Below are positions 9,457 to 19,040 of a stretch of 64,000 nt of DNA, piece after piece. Where the stretch lies: contig NZ_JAGSPK010000005.1 of the NCBI RefSeq assembly GCF_018139565.1, positions 1 through 64,000 on the forward strand. Direction: 5' to 3'. The position numbers and the translations under genes are program-made. The DNA is from Cognatundibacterium rivi. GTDB lineage: Bacteria > Pseudomonadota > Gammaproteobacteria > Burkholderiales > Burkholderiaceae_D. Every line of letters starts with the position of its first letter. Position 1 is the first letter of the stretch. The notes under the pieces are model-generated. The model was not told the origin of the DNA. It ran no database searches and saw only the letters and a list, made by a program, of their open reading frames with translations.

Positions 9457-10914
9457 TTATTGAGCGGTTTGCGCCAGCAGGTCGCCCTGCGCAATGGCGG
9501 CATTAATCAGAGCATCGATATCTTCGACCCGGGTGCGGTGATTTACGATCGCCGCGCGAATTGCCAGTTGCCCGCGAATGTATGTCGTTGATGGCGCGCA
9601 GATGCCGCCCTCATGCAAGGCGACAACGATATCGCCGTTCAGTGCATCCAGATCTGCGCTACGCTCGCTGAGGTAACGGAAGCAAACGATATTGAGATTC
9701 ACCGGTGCAAGTAATTCCAGCTTGGGATGTGCCTCCACCTGTTGCTTCAGGTATTGTGCCAGTTCGCAGGTGTGCGCAATCATTTTCCCCAGACGTTCTG
9801 TGCCATAGACCTGCAAAGTGAACCATGTTTTCAGTGCGCGGAAACCACGCGACAAATCCGGCCCGAAATCGCAAGGCCACGGCGAGCCGCCAGCCAGCCC
9901 TCTGGTTTCCCGCCGCAAATAGCCGACCGGCGTGGCAAACGTCGCCAAATGCGCCTCGCGATCCCTGATCAGAATAAAGCCGGCATCGTAAGGCACCTGC
10001 ATCCATTTATGAAAATCAAACGCGACTGAATCTGCGCGTTCCATGCCCGCCAGCCGCGGTGCCAGCACTGGCGACAACATTGCCAGCGCACCGAAAGCGC
10101 CATCAATATGGAACCAGATTTTTTCTTCCGCAGCGATATCAGCAAGCGTAGTCAGATCATCTATCGCGCCGACATCGACCGACCCTGCAGTGCCTGCGAT
10201 GAAAAATGGTGTCAGCCCGGCTGCCCGATCTGCCGCCATCGTCTCGCGCAAAACAGCGGTATCCATTTCAAATGCGCTGGTCATGGGAATCATGCGCAAA
10301 GCATCTCTGCCTATGCCGGAAATATCCATCGCCTGCGCGATACAGCCATGCGCACCCGCCGAAGCGTAGGCAACCAGACGCTGCTCGCACGAAGCCAAGC
10401 CTGTTTTCCGCACCGCTGTTCCCAGTGCCACCGAACGCGCCACCAGCACGGCGATGAAATTCGCCATCGATGTGCCCGTTACAAATAAGCCACTCGCGCT
10501 TTCTGGAAAACCCAGCAAGGTACTGACCCAGCGACAGACCTGACGCTCGACTTCAATCGGAATATGATTGCGCCCACCCAGATTCGCATTCAAGCCAGCT
10601 GCCAGCATCTCCGCCAGCGTGCCGACAGGATTACCGCCGCCCTGCACCCAGCCCATGAAACCGGGATGACTGTTTCCCACCGAGTACGGCAAAATATCCT
10701 GCATAAACTGCTGATGCACCGCCGCCAGATCGCCCTCGCCCTGCGGCAAGTCCTGCTGAAATTTCGCCCGCACCTCATCCGGAATCGGCTGCCATACTGG
10801 CCGCTCGCGAATATGCTCTGCGTAATCAAGAATATCGTCCAGCATGCGATGCCCCTGGGCGCGCAGCGCGCTCCAGTCAGCCGGGTCCAGCGTAGTTGAA
10901 GTTGGTGTTGCCAT
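9457..10914 (-). CDS. Group II PLP-dependent amino acid decarboxylase
   Basis: A 485-residue enzyme of the aromatic-L-amino-acid / glutamate / 2,4-diaminobutyrate decarboxylase family, converting an L-amino acid to its amine plus CO2. Visible signatures are H-I-D-G-A-F-G (PLP-ring Asp) and the Schiff-base Lys303 in F-D-F-H-K-W, with the upstream T-G-T-S-M-A-N phosphate-binding segment. The reading frame extends upstream to a TTG at 11010, but homology starts at the ATG at 10914 (M-A-T-P-T-S). It is the first gene of the three-gene operon running to 6624. The substrate (aromatic, acidic or diamino) cannot be read from the sequence with confidence. Confidence 0.85.
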   Translation of the reverse strand: MATPTSTTLDPADWSALRAQGHRMLDDILDYAEHIRERPVWQPIPDEVRAKFQQDLPQGEGDLAAVHQQFMQDILPYSVGNSHPGFMGWVQGGGNPVGTLAEMLAAGLNANLGGRNHIPIEVERQVCRWVSTLLGFPESASGLFVTGTSMANFIAVLVARSVALGTAVRKTGLASCEQRLVAYASAGAHGCIAQAMDISGIGRDALRMIPMTSAFEMDTAVLRETMAADRAAGLTPFFIAGTAGSVDVGAIDDLTTLADIAAEEKIWFHIDGAFGALAMLSPVLAPRLAGMERADSVAFDFHKWMQVPYDAGFILIRDREAHLATFATPVGYLRRETRGLAGGSPWPCDFGPDLSRGFRALKTWFTLQVYGTERLGKMIAHTCELAQYLKQQVEAHPKLELLAPVNLNIVCFRYLSERSADLDALNGDIVVALHEGGICAPSTTYIRGQLAIRAAIVNHRTRVEDIDALINAAIAQGDLLAQTAQ

Positions 10915-11140
10915 TATCTGTTCATCATAGATTGTTCTGATGAACGCATTATCTCTGAGACTCGGCGAATTTAAGCCAGAAACAAGCGATCTTTTGCGGT
11001 CTTTATTCAAATTACGGCCAATTCCCGCCGAATCCCGTCGCTACACGCAAGCAACTTGCGCCGCAACATCAGACAGGCACCAACGTCAGACACATCGCGC
11101 ACCGCTTCAGAATGCCTGTTTTTGCCTGTCAATAATGAAA

Positions 11141-11252
11141 ATATACTAGGGGGGAGTATTTTTAAACGCCCTTATTTTCTGCTGAGAATAAGGCATTTTT
11201 GACGCATACTCCCCGATTTTTGCAGAAAATGACGTTTTTGGATGTGCTCAAA
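11141..11252. repeat. Intergenic hairpin repeat, copy A
   Basis: Contains ATATACTAGGGGGGAGTAT (11141-11159), a stem-loop (11168-11194, arms GCCCTTATT / AATAAGGC around a TGCT loop) and a second arm CATACTCCCC (11205-11214). It ends with a block starting GACGTTT and ending GCTCAAA (11231-11252), identical at 17 of 22 positions to the end of copy B. It lies in the 384-base gap between the KAP NTPase gene and the decarboxylase gene, about 230 bases upstream of the latter. No gene was seen in the rest of the gap. Confidence 0.65.
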
Positions 11253-11298
11253 GGTGAAAAGTAGTCGAGAGATGCTGGGATGCCCAATCATTTTTCGC

Positions 11299-12813
11299 TT
11301 AATTAAATCCCCCTGAAAATCTTACGATGTCTACGTACTTGTCAATGTTTTGCTTCCATATGCTCTCACTACCAGCAGTAGCGCCGTGGAATAAGCATCG
11401 TATTAAATTTTTGGGGAAATCATCGCTTCTTATATTATTCAGACCCAAGGCCTCTTCGGTCGTTTCATCTTTAACTCCTAAAAAAATAGTCGCAATTTCA
11501 GGAATAGAAACATATTTTTTTGCTGGGGAAAATCCCCTGCCTAAGTGAGAGTCATACATCTCAATGCTAAAACTACCGATTGCGGGGTTAAGTTTTAGCG
11601 TCTGAAAACCTGTTCTATCGGATAGATTTCCGTACTCAGTAACCGAGTTAAAAATTGTTGATGACCTGTGATACAGCATTGCAAAAAATAACAATAAATG
11701 AATGTTTATCTGGTTGTGCTGTAAATAGATAAATGCTGATTCAATAATTTTTATTATTTGAATTTGATCCCTCAGTCCGCATTCGAAATAGTCAGAATAG
11801 TGCTTAAACAACATAGGGAGAATATCATTGCTATCGACTGATAAACTTTGTGAGTTTAATCCTGTATACAACAAGCTACTTTCCGGGCATTGAATACCGC
11901 TAAAGAGATGCTTTGCAAAGGCAAAACGATCTGGCTCTGGCAAAGTATATTCAAGATCAAAAAACCGCTTCAAATATCTCGCGCCATCAAACCCCGCACC
12001 GTAGACAGCTTTGACCGATTCTGAAAGTTGATCAATATTAGTAGCAACTACAAAATATATGCCTTTGACACCAAATAGATGTTTTATACCCTCCAGTAAC
12101 TCTATGGCGTAATCTGGACGACATCTATCTAATTCATCCACCAAGATAAATATTGGCAGTTCAACCCCAGTACTCTTCTCAAGTGCGTCAATCAGCAGTG
12201 TGAGTTTTCCTTTGAATTCCTCAATAGCTGCTTTTGTCGTCTTATGTTCTTTCAGTGACTCGGCAACCATTTTTTCTAACGCTTTCGTGGTGCTCTCTAA
12301 CGAAGCGTGTTTGGTGCTACTGTCTGTTTCTATATCGACCTCATCAGCGTCACCATCTGAAAATAAGTCGTGTATTTTCTCAGCGCTTAAACCGGCAATT
12401 TGTTTAAGTAATGCCATTCCAATGATTTGGATCGAAGGTTTAATTAATTTTTTTACTTTCCCCATCGCACCGTTGAGAGCTCTTTTTGCTGCGGGAATTT
12501 TAGTAAATGAGGGCTTTAATCCATTGTCAATTTCGGAAATAAACGCAATAAGAGGCTCTGGAGTGAAATCATTTTTCCAAGCATCAAAATATACTACTGG
12601 ATAATTTTTTGACTCTAATTCGTCCCTCCAACACTGAAGCATGAAGGTTTTACCGAAGCCCCACTCTGCATTAACAGCAAGAACAAATCCGCTTTCCGTA
12701 GGCTTGGCGTGATATCGATTAGTGAGATACTTCTCAAGATTTGCAGCAACCTGCTTTCTACCTAGTTGATCACCTTCCCAGTGTTCAGACAATTTTTTGA
12801 CTTGCGTTTGCAT
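11299..12813 (-). CDS. KAP-family P-loop NTPase
   Basis: A 504-residue predicted ATPase of the KAP family. The Walker A loop is clear (W-G-F-G-K-T, residues 51-56) and the Walker B has the KAP-type acidic run I-L-V-D-E-L-D-R-C (Asp226, Glu227, Asp229). Family members are membrane-associated NTPases; some are parts of phage-defence systems such as Qat, others are unassigned. This one has a single weak hydrophobic segment (~140-160) and an uncharacterised C-terminal half. It stands alone with no partner genes, uses more AT-rich codons than its neighbours and lies 267 bases from the 3' end of tRNA-Ser, all suggesting horizontal acquisition. Function is not assigned. Confidence 0.8.
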   Translation of the reverse strand: MQTQVKKLSEHWEGDQLGRKQVAANLEKYLTNRYHAKPTESGFVLAVNAEWGFGKTFMLQCWRDELESKNYPVVYFDAWKNDFTPEPLIAFISEIDNGLKPSFTKIPAAKRALNGAMGKVKKLIKPSIQIIGMALLKQIAGLSAEKIHDLFSDGDADEVDIETDSSTKHASLESTTKALEKMVAESLKEHKTTKAAIEEFKGKLTLLIDALEKSTGVELPIFILVDELDRCRPDYAIELLEGIKHLFGVKGIYFVVATNIDQLSESVKAVYGAGFDGARYLKRFFDLEYTLPEPDRFAFAKHLFSGIQCPESSLLYTGLNSQSLSVDSNDILPMLFKHYSDYFECGLRDQIQIIKIIESAFIYLQHNQINIHLLLFFAMLYHRSSTIFNSVTEYGNLSDRTGFQTLKLNPAIGSFSIEMYDSHLGRGFSPAKKYVSIPEIATIFLGVKDETTEEALGLNNIRSDDFPKNLIRCLFHGATAGSESIWKQNIDKYVDIVRFSGGFN

Positions 12814-13079
12814 AGGTCAACTCAACAGAGTTATTTTCAATGTTTTATTTTAAGTAATTATTAAACATTCGGGAATGTATCTTTTATCAATACGACCATG
12901 AATTAATAAAACACTAAAGATAACTTTCTCACCATACCAATTTGGATGCACTGCCGTCTGAGTAAAGTAACAAAAGTTATTTATAAAATCAGATGACGAA
13001 TGACAAATTTCGACCACCACAAAAGAAAAAAGACCGCATTTAGCGGTCTTTTCAAATCTGCGGAAACCCGCGTGAATGC

Positions 13080-13169
13080 TGGCGGAGAGGGGGGGATTCG
13101 AACCCCCGATACCTGTTACAGTACGCCTGATTTCGAGTCAGGTACATTCAACCACTCTGCCACCTCTCC
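13080..13169 (-). tRNA. tRNA-Ser(CGA)
   Basis: The minus strand folds as a 90-base class II tRNA with long variable arm: acceptor GGAGAGG pairs with CCTCTCC before an encoded CCA, anticodon loop CTCGAAA gives CGA (serine UCG codons), and the T loop reads GGTTCGAATCC. Its 3' end faces the KAP NTPase gene. Confidence 0.97.
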
Positions 13170-13401
13170 GGCTTTGGTTGTTCGTTATAAAACGAAGCCG
13201 CTGATTATAGCAAAGAAATCTATGCTTTCCTAGCAAAGTGCGATTCGATCACGCATCCATTCGATGGTGCGGATGTTAATTTATTCCCATAAAGCAATAA
13301 TGACACGCGCTTGTCATATCAACTATTTATATTGTTGCTATTGATTGTTTTTGCGTCTGCAGCCTGAAAAGCCAGCGGCGCGTTTTTGGGAAAGCCGCCG
13401 A

Positions 13402-15276
13402 ATGAACAGCGCAGCGTCTGAGGAAAGAATGGCCATCGTGCATCAGCACCTGGCAAACGCCAATATTCCGGCCAATATTGCAGCCGGTGTGGCGGCGGCG
13501 GATGATGCCGATGCGATGACGCTGGCGCATCTACAGCGCATCATCGAACAACGCTCGCTGACGGCGCGTTTTCAACCTATCGTTGAAATGCAGAATGGCG
13601 ATATTCTGGGCTATGAGGGATTGATACGCGGCCCTTCTGACAGCCCGCTGCATTCGCCGATTAATTTATTTAAAGCCGCATCGGCGCACAATTTAACGGT
13701 CGTGGTTGAACATCTGTGCCGCAAAATCGTGCTGGAAGAATTTTTCGTACAAAATCTGCCGGGCAAGCTGTTTCTGAATGTCAGCCCTGAATGCCTGATC
13801 CAGCGCGATGTGCGCTATGGTGAAACGCTGGATTACATTCATCAGTTGGGCGTAAATCCAGACCGCGTCATCATCGAGCTGACCGAATATCAGCCGACGC
13901 ATGATTACGCTTTGCTGTCGGAGGCGGTGATTCATTATCGCAGCATGGGTTTTGAAATTGCGATTGATGATCTGGGCGAGGGATTTTCGAGTCTGCGCTT
14001 ATGGTCAGAATTAAAGCCGGATTACGTAAAAATCGACATGCACTTTATCCAGGGCATCGATCATGATCCGGTGAAGGCGCAGTTTGTCCGCTCGATACAA
14101 AGCATTGCAGAGAAATCAGCAACGCGGGTCATTGCCGAGGGCATAGAAACGCATGCAGAATTGCTGATGGTGCGCGATATCGGCGTGGCTTGCGGTCAGG
14201 GCTATCATATCGCCCGCCCCCACCCGACGCCGAGCAAGGCGATTCCGGCGGAGGTGGCAAAGGCGCTGGTATCGCATCATCAGCATCCGTCACGCCGGGC
14301 CTCGGGTTTCTTTGAGCAAACCGCAGCCGTTGAAAAAATTCTGAAAGAAGCGCCATCAATACCATCAAGTATGCTGAATAATCAGGTCGATGATATTTTT
14401 CTGCAGAACCCGAAATTGCAAATGATACCGGTGGTCGATCACGGCACGCCTATCGGCATCATCAACCGCTATCACATGATTGATCGCTTCGCGCGCCCAT
14501 ATCAGCGCGAGTTGTACGGCAAAAAATCCTGCAAGGTGTTTATGGACCCGCATCCGGTGGTGGTCGATAAAAATACCAGCATGCAGGATGTCAGCCACAT
14601 CATTGTGGAAGCAAATCCTGAGCATCTGATCAACGGCATTATCATTACCGATCAGGGACAATATCTGGGTATTTGCACCGGGCCTGATCTGATGCGCGAA
14701 ATCACACAAATGCAGATCACTGCCGCGCGCTATGCGAATCCGCTGACGCAGTTACCGGGCAATGTGCCGATCAACGAACACATTGATCAGTTACTGCAAA
14801 AGCAGCAGAGGTTCAGCGCCTGTTATTGCGATCTCGATCATTTCAAGCCGTTTAATGACGTATATGGTTACCGGCGCGGCGACGATATTATTCAGATGAC
14901 GGGCGATGTGCTGAAACGGCATTGTGATTCGCAGATGGATTTTATCGGTCACATCGGCGGCGATGATTTTATTATTCTGTTTCGCAGCGATGACTGGGAG
15001 CAGCGTTGCAGCGATATTCTGGAAAGCTTTGCAACCGAGATTCAGGATTTTTATAACAATGAAGATCGCGAACGCGGCGGTTATCTGAGTGAAGACCGGC
15101 AAGGTAAAAAAGTGTTTTATCCGTTGGTGAGTCTGTCGCTGGGTGTGGTGAAATCGAGCCCGAATCAGTTTTATTCGCACCATCAGATTTCGATTGCGGC
15201 CTCCGAAGCAAAAAAACAGGCGAAGAAAATTCACGGCAACAGCTTGTTTGTGGATCGCCGCGCCGAAGTGAAATAG
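13402..15276 (+). CDS. EAL phosphodiesterase with CBS pair and degenerate GGDEF domain
   Basis: A 624-residue cytoplasmic cyclic di-GMP protein. Order: EAL domain (~40-290) with E-G-L-I-R-G in place of E-A-L-L-R, but conserved N-V-S, E-L-T-E, D-D-L-G-E-G, K-I-D and A-E-G-I-E-T elements; a CBS-domain pair (~310-450); and a GGDEF domain (~460-615) whose signature reads G-G-D-D-F. The EAL catalytic acidic residues appear present, so c-di-GMP hydrolysis is likely. The GGDDF change suggests a weak cyclase or a GTP/c-di-GMP sensing domain, as known for other EAL-GGDEF hybrids. The CBS pair could sense adenine nucleotides. ATG 13402 is chosen over an upstream in-frame TTG at 13345. Confidence 0.88.
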   Translation: MNSAASEERMAIVHQHLANANIPANIAAGVAAADDADAMTLAHLQRIIEQRSLTARFQPIVEMQNGDILGYEGLIRGPSDSPLHSPINLFKAASAHNLTVVVEHLCRKIVLEEFFVQNLPGKLFLNVSPECLIQRDVRYGETLDYIHQLGVNPDRVIIELTEYQPTHDYALLSEAVIHYRSMGFEIAIDDLGEGFSSLRLWSELKPDYVKIDMHFIQGIDHDPVKAQFVRSIQSIAEKSATRVIAEGIETHAELLMVRDIGVACGQGYHIARPHPTPSKAIPAEVAKALVSHHQHPSRRASGFFEQTAAVEKILKEAPSIPSSMLNNQVDDIFLQNPKLQMIPVVDHGTPIGIINRYHMIDRFARPYQRELYGKKSCKVFMDPHPVVVDKNTSMQDVSHIIVEANPEHLINGIIITDQGQYLGICTGPDLMREITQMQITAARYANPLTQLPGNVPINEHIDQLLQKQQRFSACYCDLDHFKPFNDVYGYRRGDDIIQMTGDVLKRHCDSQMDFIGHIGGDDFIILFRSDDWEQRCSDILESFATEIQDFYNNEDRERGGYLSEDRQGKKVFYPLVSLSLGVVKSSPNQFYSHHQISIAASEAKKQAKKIHGNSLFVDRRAEVK

Positions 15277-15280
15277 AGAT

Positions 15281-15322
15281 AAAAAAATCCCGCGTCGTTA
15301 AATATGACGCGGGATTTTTTTT
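15281..15322. terminator. Bidirectional rho-independent terminator
   Basis: Perfect 10-base stem ATCCCGCGTC / GACGCGGGAT (15287-15296 with 15306-15315) flanked by an A run on the left and a T run on the right. It separates the convergent EAL gene and serS and can stop transcription in both directions. Confidence 0.9.
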
Positions 15323-15347
15323 GATCAGGTCAGCGCTACAAACTTAA

Positions 15348-16934
<1,587 letters not shown>

Positions 16935-16970
16935 ACCTGATCAAGCGCATCAGCAAATCGACGGGCGCGG

Positions 16971-18275
16971 TTAAACGCCGTCCGCCTCGTCATCCAACCG
17001 CCGTAAATACGCCAGCTTTTCTGCAATTTTGATTTCCAGTCCGCGCGGCACGGGGTGATACCAGGATTCGCCTTCCAAGCCTTCCGGCAAATAAGTTTCG
17101 CCAGCCGCATACGCATCCGGCTCGTCGTGCGCGTAGCGATACAGTTTGCCATAGCCGAGTTGCTTCATTAACTTGGTCGGCGCATTACGCAAATGTTCAG
17201 GCACAACACGCGATTTATCTTTCGCCACCAGCGCCCTGACCGCGTTATAGGCTTTATAAACAGCGTTCGATTTCGCCGCACACGCAAGGTAAATCACTGC
17301 CTCTGCCAGCGCTAACTCGCCTTCCGGCGAGCCCAGACGCTCATAGGTTTCAGCTGCATCCAGACAAATACGCAAAGCCCGCGGATCAGCCAGACCAATA
17401 TCCTCCGACGCCATACGAACGATGCGGCGCGCCATATAGCGTGGATCAGCGCCACCATCGATCATGCGCACCAGCCAGTACAGCGCCGCATCAGGATTCG
17501 ACCCACGCACCGATTTATGCAAGGCGGAAATCTGATCATAAAACGCATCACCGCCTTTATCAAAGCGTCGCAAAGCATCACCTAGACATTCGCTGAGCAA
17601 GGCTGGATCAACAACAGTCAGATTTTTAGCGATCGCAGCATGTGCCACGATATCGAGGTTATTTAATAATTTGCGACCATCACCATCGGCGCTCGATACC
17701 AGACTGGCTTTGGCTTCGGGCAGCATCTGCAAACCATCGAGCTGACGCTCGCAGGCACGATCGACCATCAGCGCAAGATCATCATCCGTCAGTGATTTCA
17801 ACACATAAACAGCAGCCCGCGACAGCAAGGCGCTGTTGACTTCAAACGAGGGGTTTTCGGTCGTTGCGCCGATGAAGGTAAACAAACCACTTTCCACATG
17901 CGGCAAAAAAGCGTCTTGCTGACTCTTATTGAAACGATGTACTTCATCAACAAACAGAATGGTGCGGCGTTGCGAAGTGGCCTGCAGAATCTGTGCGCGC
18001 TCAACCGCTTCGCGGATATCTTTAATGCCCGACAAAACGGCGGACAAGGCAATAAATTCGCAATGGAAAGCATCTGCCATCAGGCGCGCCAGCGTGGTTT
18101 TCCCCACACCCGGCGGACCCCACAAGATCATCGAATGCGGCTCGCCAGACTGAAACGCAACCCGTAGCGGTTTGCCCTCACCCAGAATATGCTGCTGCCC
18201 AATCACATCATCCAGCGTCGCCGGACGCATGCGCTCGGCCAGCGGCGCAAGCTTCTTACGTGGTGCGTTCATCAT
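16971..18275 (-). CDS. rarA: Replication-associated recombination protein A (RarA/MgsA ATPase)
   Basis: A 434-residue AAA+ ATPase related to clamp-loader subunits and eukaryotic WRNIP1, acting at stalled replication forks. Walker A is G-P-P-G-V-G-K-T, Walker B F-V-D-E-V-H-R-F, followed by sensor 1 (G-A-T-T-E-N-P-S) and the C-terminal tetramerisation region with the family's Y-x-Y-x-H-D and Y-x-P/L-E motifs. It begins 28 bases after lolA on the same strand, the order common in beta- and gammaproteobacteria. Two adjacent ATGs (18275, 18272) are equally plausible starts. Confidence 0.95.
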   Translation of the reverse strand: MMNAPRKKLAPLAERMRPATLDDVIGQQHILGEGKPLRVAFQSGEPHSMILWGPPGVGKTTLARLMADAFHCEFIALSAVLSGIKDIREAVERAQILQATSQRRTILFVDEVHRFNKSQQDAFLPHVESGLFTFIGATTENPSFEVNSALLSRAAVYVLKSLTDDDLALMVDRACERQLDGLQMLPEAKASLVSSADGDGRKLLNNLDIVAHAAIAKNLTVVDPALLSECLGDALRRFDKGGDAFYDQISALHKSVRGSNPDAALYWLVRMIDGGADPRYMARRIVRMASEDIGLADPRALRICLDAAETYERLGSPEGELALAEAVIYLACAAKSNAVYKAYNAVRALVAKDKSRVVPEHLRNAPTKLMKQLGYGKLYRYAHDEPDAYAAGETYLPEGLEGESWYHPVPRGLEIKIAEKLAYLRRLDDEADGV

Positions 18276-18303
18276 GCAATCTCATTTATCAAGACTACTG
18301 GCA

Positions 18304-18987
18304 TTACTGACGGAACACATCTGCCCCGGCGGGGACGACGAACTTAAACTGATCTGCTTTCAAAGCGGGATTTTTTTCCATGCTTTTGAGCGTCACCAGC
18401 GACACCTGACCAAACTGGTCGCGCAGTTCCAAGGCATAAGGAACGCCGTCTTTCATACCGATGCCGATATGATCAAACTGGCTGCCTTTGGCTTTCGCGG
18501 TTGCTTCCAGCCATTCCATGCCCTGCTTCGATGACACATCTTTGAGGACGAAATTTTTATCCAGATCGGCAGCACCAGCGCTGCCAAACAAAATCGCTGC
18601 CGGGCTGGAACCCAAAGCATTGCCTAGTTCTTTGATCGTTACCTGGTTTAAATCTTTATCAAAGATGAAGAGCTTCTCACCATCGGCCTGCAATACTTGT
18701 TCGTAGGGTTTTTGGTAGGTCCAGATGAATTTACCCGGACGGGCGAAGACGAATGCGCCGCTGAAGGTTTTGGAGACTTTGGGGTTGCCATCCACCATTT
18801 TGATCTGCTGCTGAACGAATTCACCTTTGGCACTTTTGGTGTTCGAGACAAAGGATTTAAATTGATCGACCGCAGACGCCATCGCGATTGCGGGTAACAG
18901 CGTGGTGGCAACAACACATGCCAGCAGACCACTTACTACTTTAACTACTTTACTTTGCTTCTTCACTGATTTTCCTTGATTGCTCAT
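18304..18987 (-). CDS. lolA: Outer-membrane lipoprotein carrier protein
   Basis: A 227-residue periplasmic chaperone that takes lipoproteins from the LolCDE complex and delivers them to LolB. A long basic n-region (rich in Lys) precedes a hydrophobic core and an A-M-A-S-A cleavage site at about residue 38. The mature part has typical LolA sequence: F-x-Q-x-Q initial strand, S-G-x-F-V-F-A-R-P-G-K-F-x-W-x-Y, and a C-terminal F-x-F-V-x-P-x-G-x-D. It lies between ftsK (54 bases upstream) and rarA and is probably co-transcribed with them. Confidence 0.95.
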   Translation of the reverse strand: MSNQGKSVKKQSKVVKVVSGLLACVVATTLLPAIAMASAVDQFKSFVSNTKSAKGEFVQQQIKMVDGNPKVSKTFSGAFVFARPGKFIWTYQKPYEQVLQADGEKLFIFDKDLNQVTIKELGNALGSSPAAILFGSAGAADLDKNFVLKDVSSKQGMEWLEATAKAKGSQFDHIGIGMKDGVPYALELRDQFGQVSLVTLKSMEKNPALKADQFKFVVPAGADVFRQ

Positions 18988-19040
18988 CCGTGCTACTTAT
19001 CATAACGACCGCTTGATCCGCCTGTGGCGGCTATCCATGG

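Noticed and set aside
9457-11010. Longer start (TTG 11010) for the decarboxylase
   Set aside because: The extra 32 residues show no family similarity and the ATG at 10914 matches the family N-terminus.
10940-11149. Plus-strand frame of 69 codons upstream of the decarboxylase, considered as a precursor peptide for the ATP-grasp enzyme
   Set aside because: It is on the opposite strand, overlaps the decarboxylase promoter region, is Arg/Thr-rich without a leader-core pattern, and has no ribosome site.
12814-13079. Attachment-site repeat beside tRNA-Ser for an integrated island
   Set aside because: No copy of the tRNA 3' end was found on the far side of the KAP gene and no integrase is present.
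13000-13233. Open frame of 77 codons across tRNA-Ser
   Set aside because: It reads antisense through the tRNA (the G-G-I-R-T-P-D type peptide is the usual translation of a tRNA complement) and has no other support.
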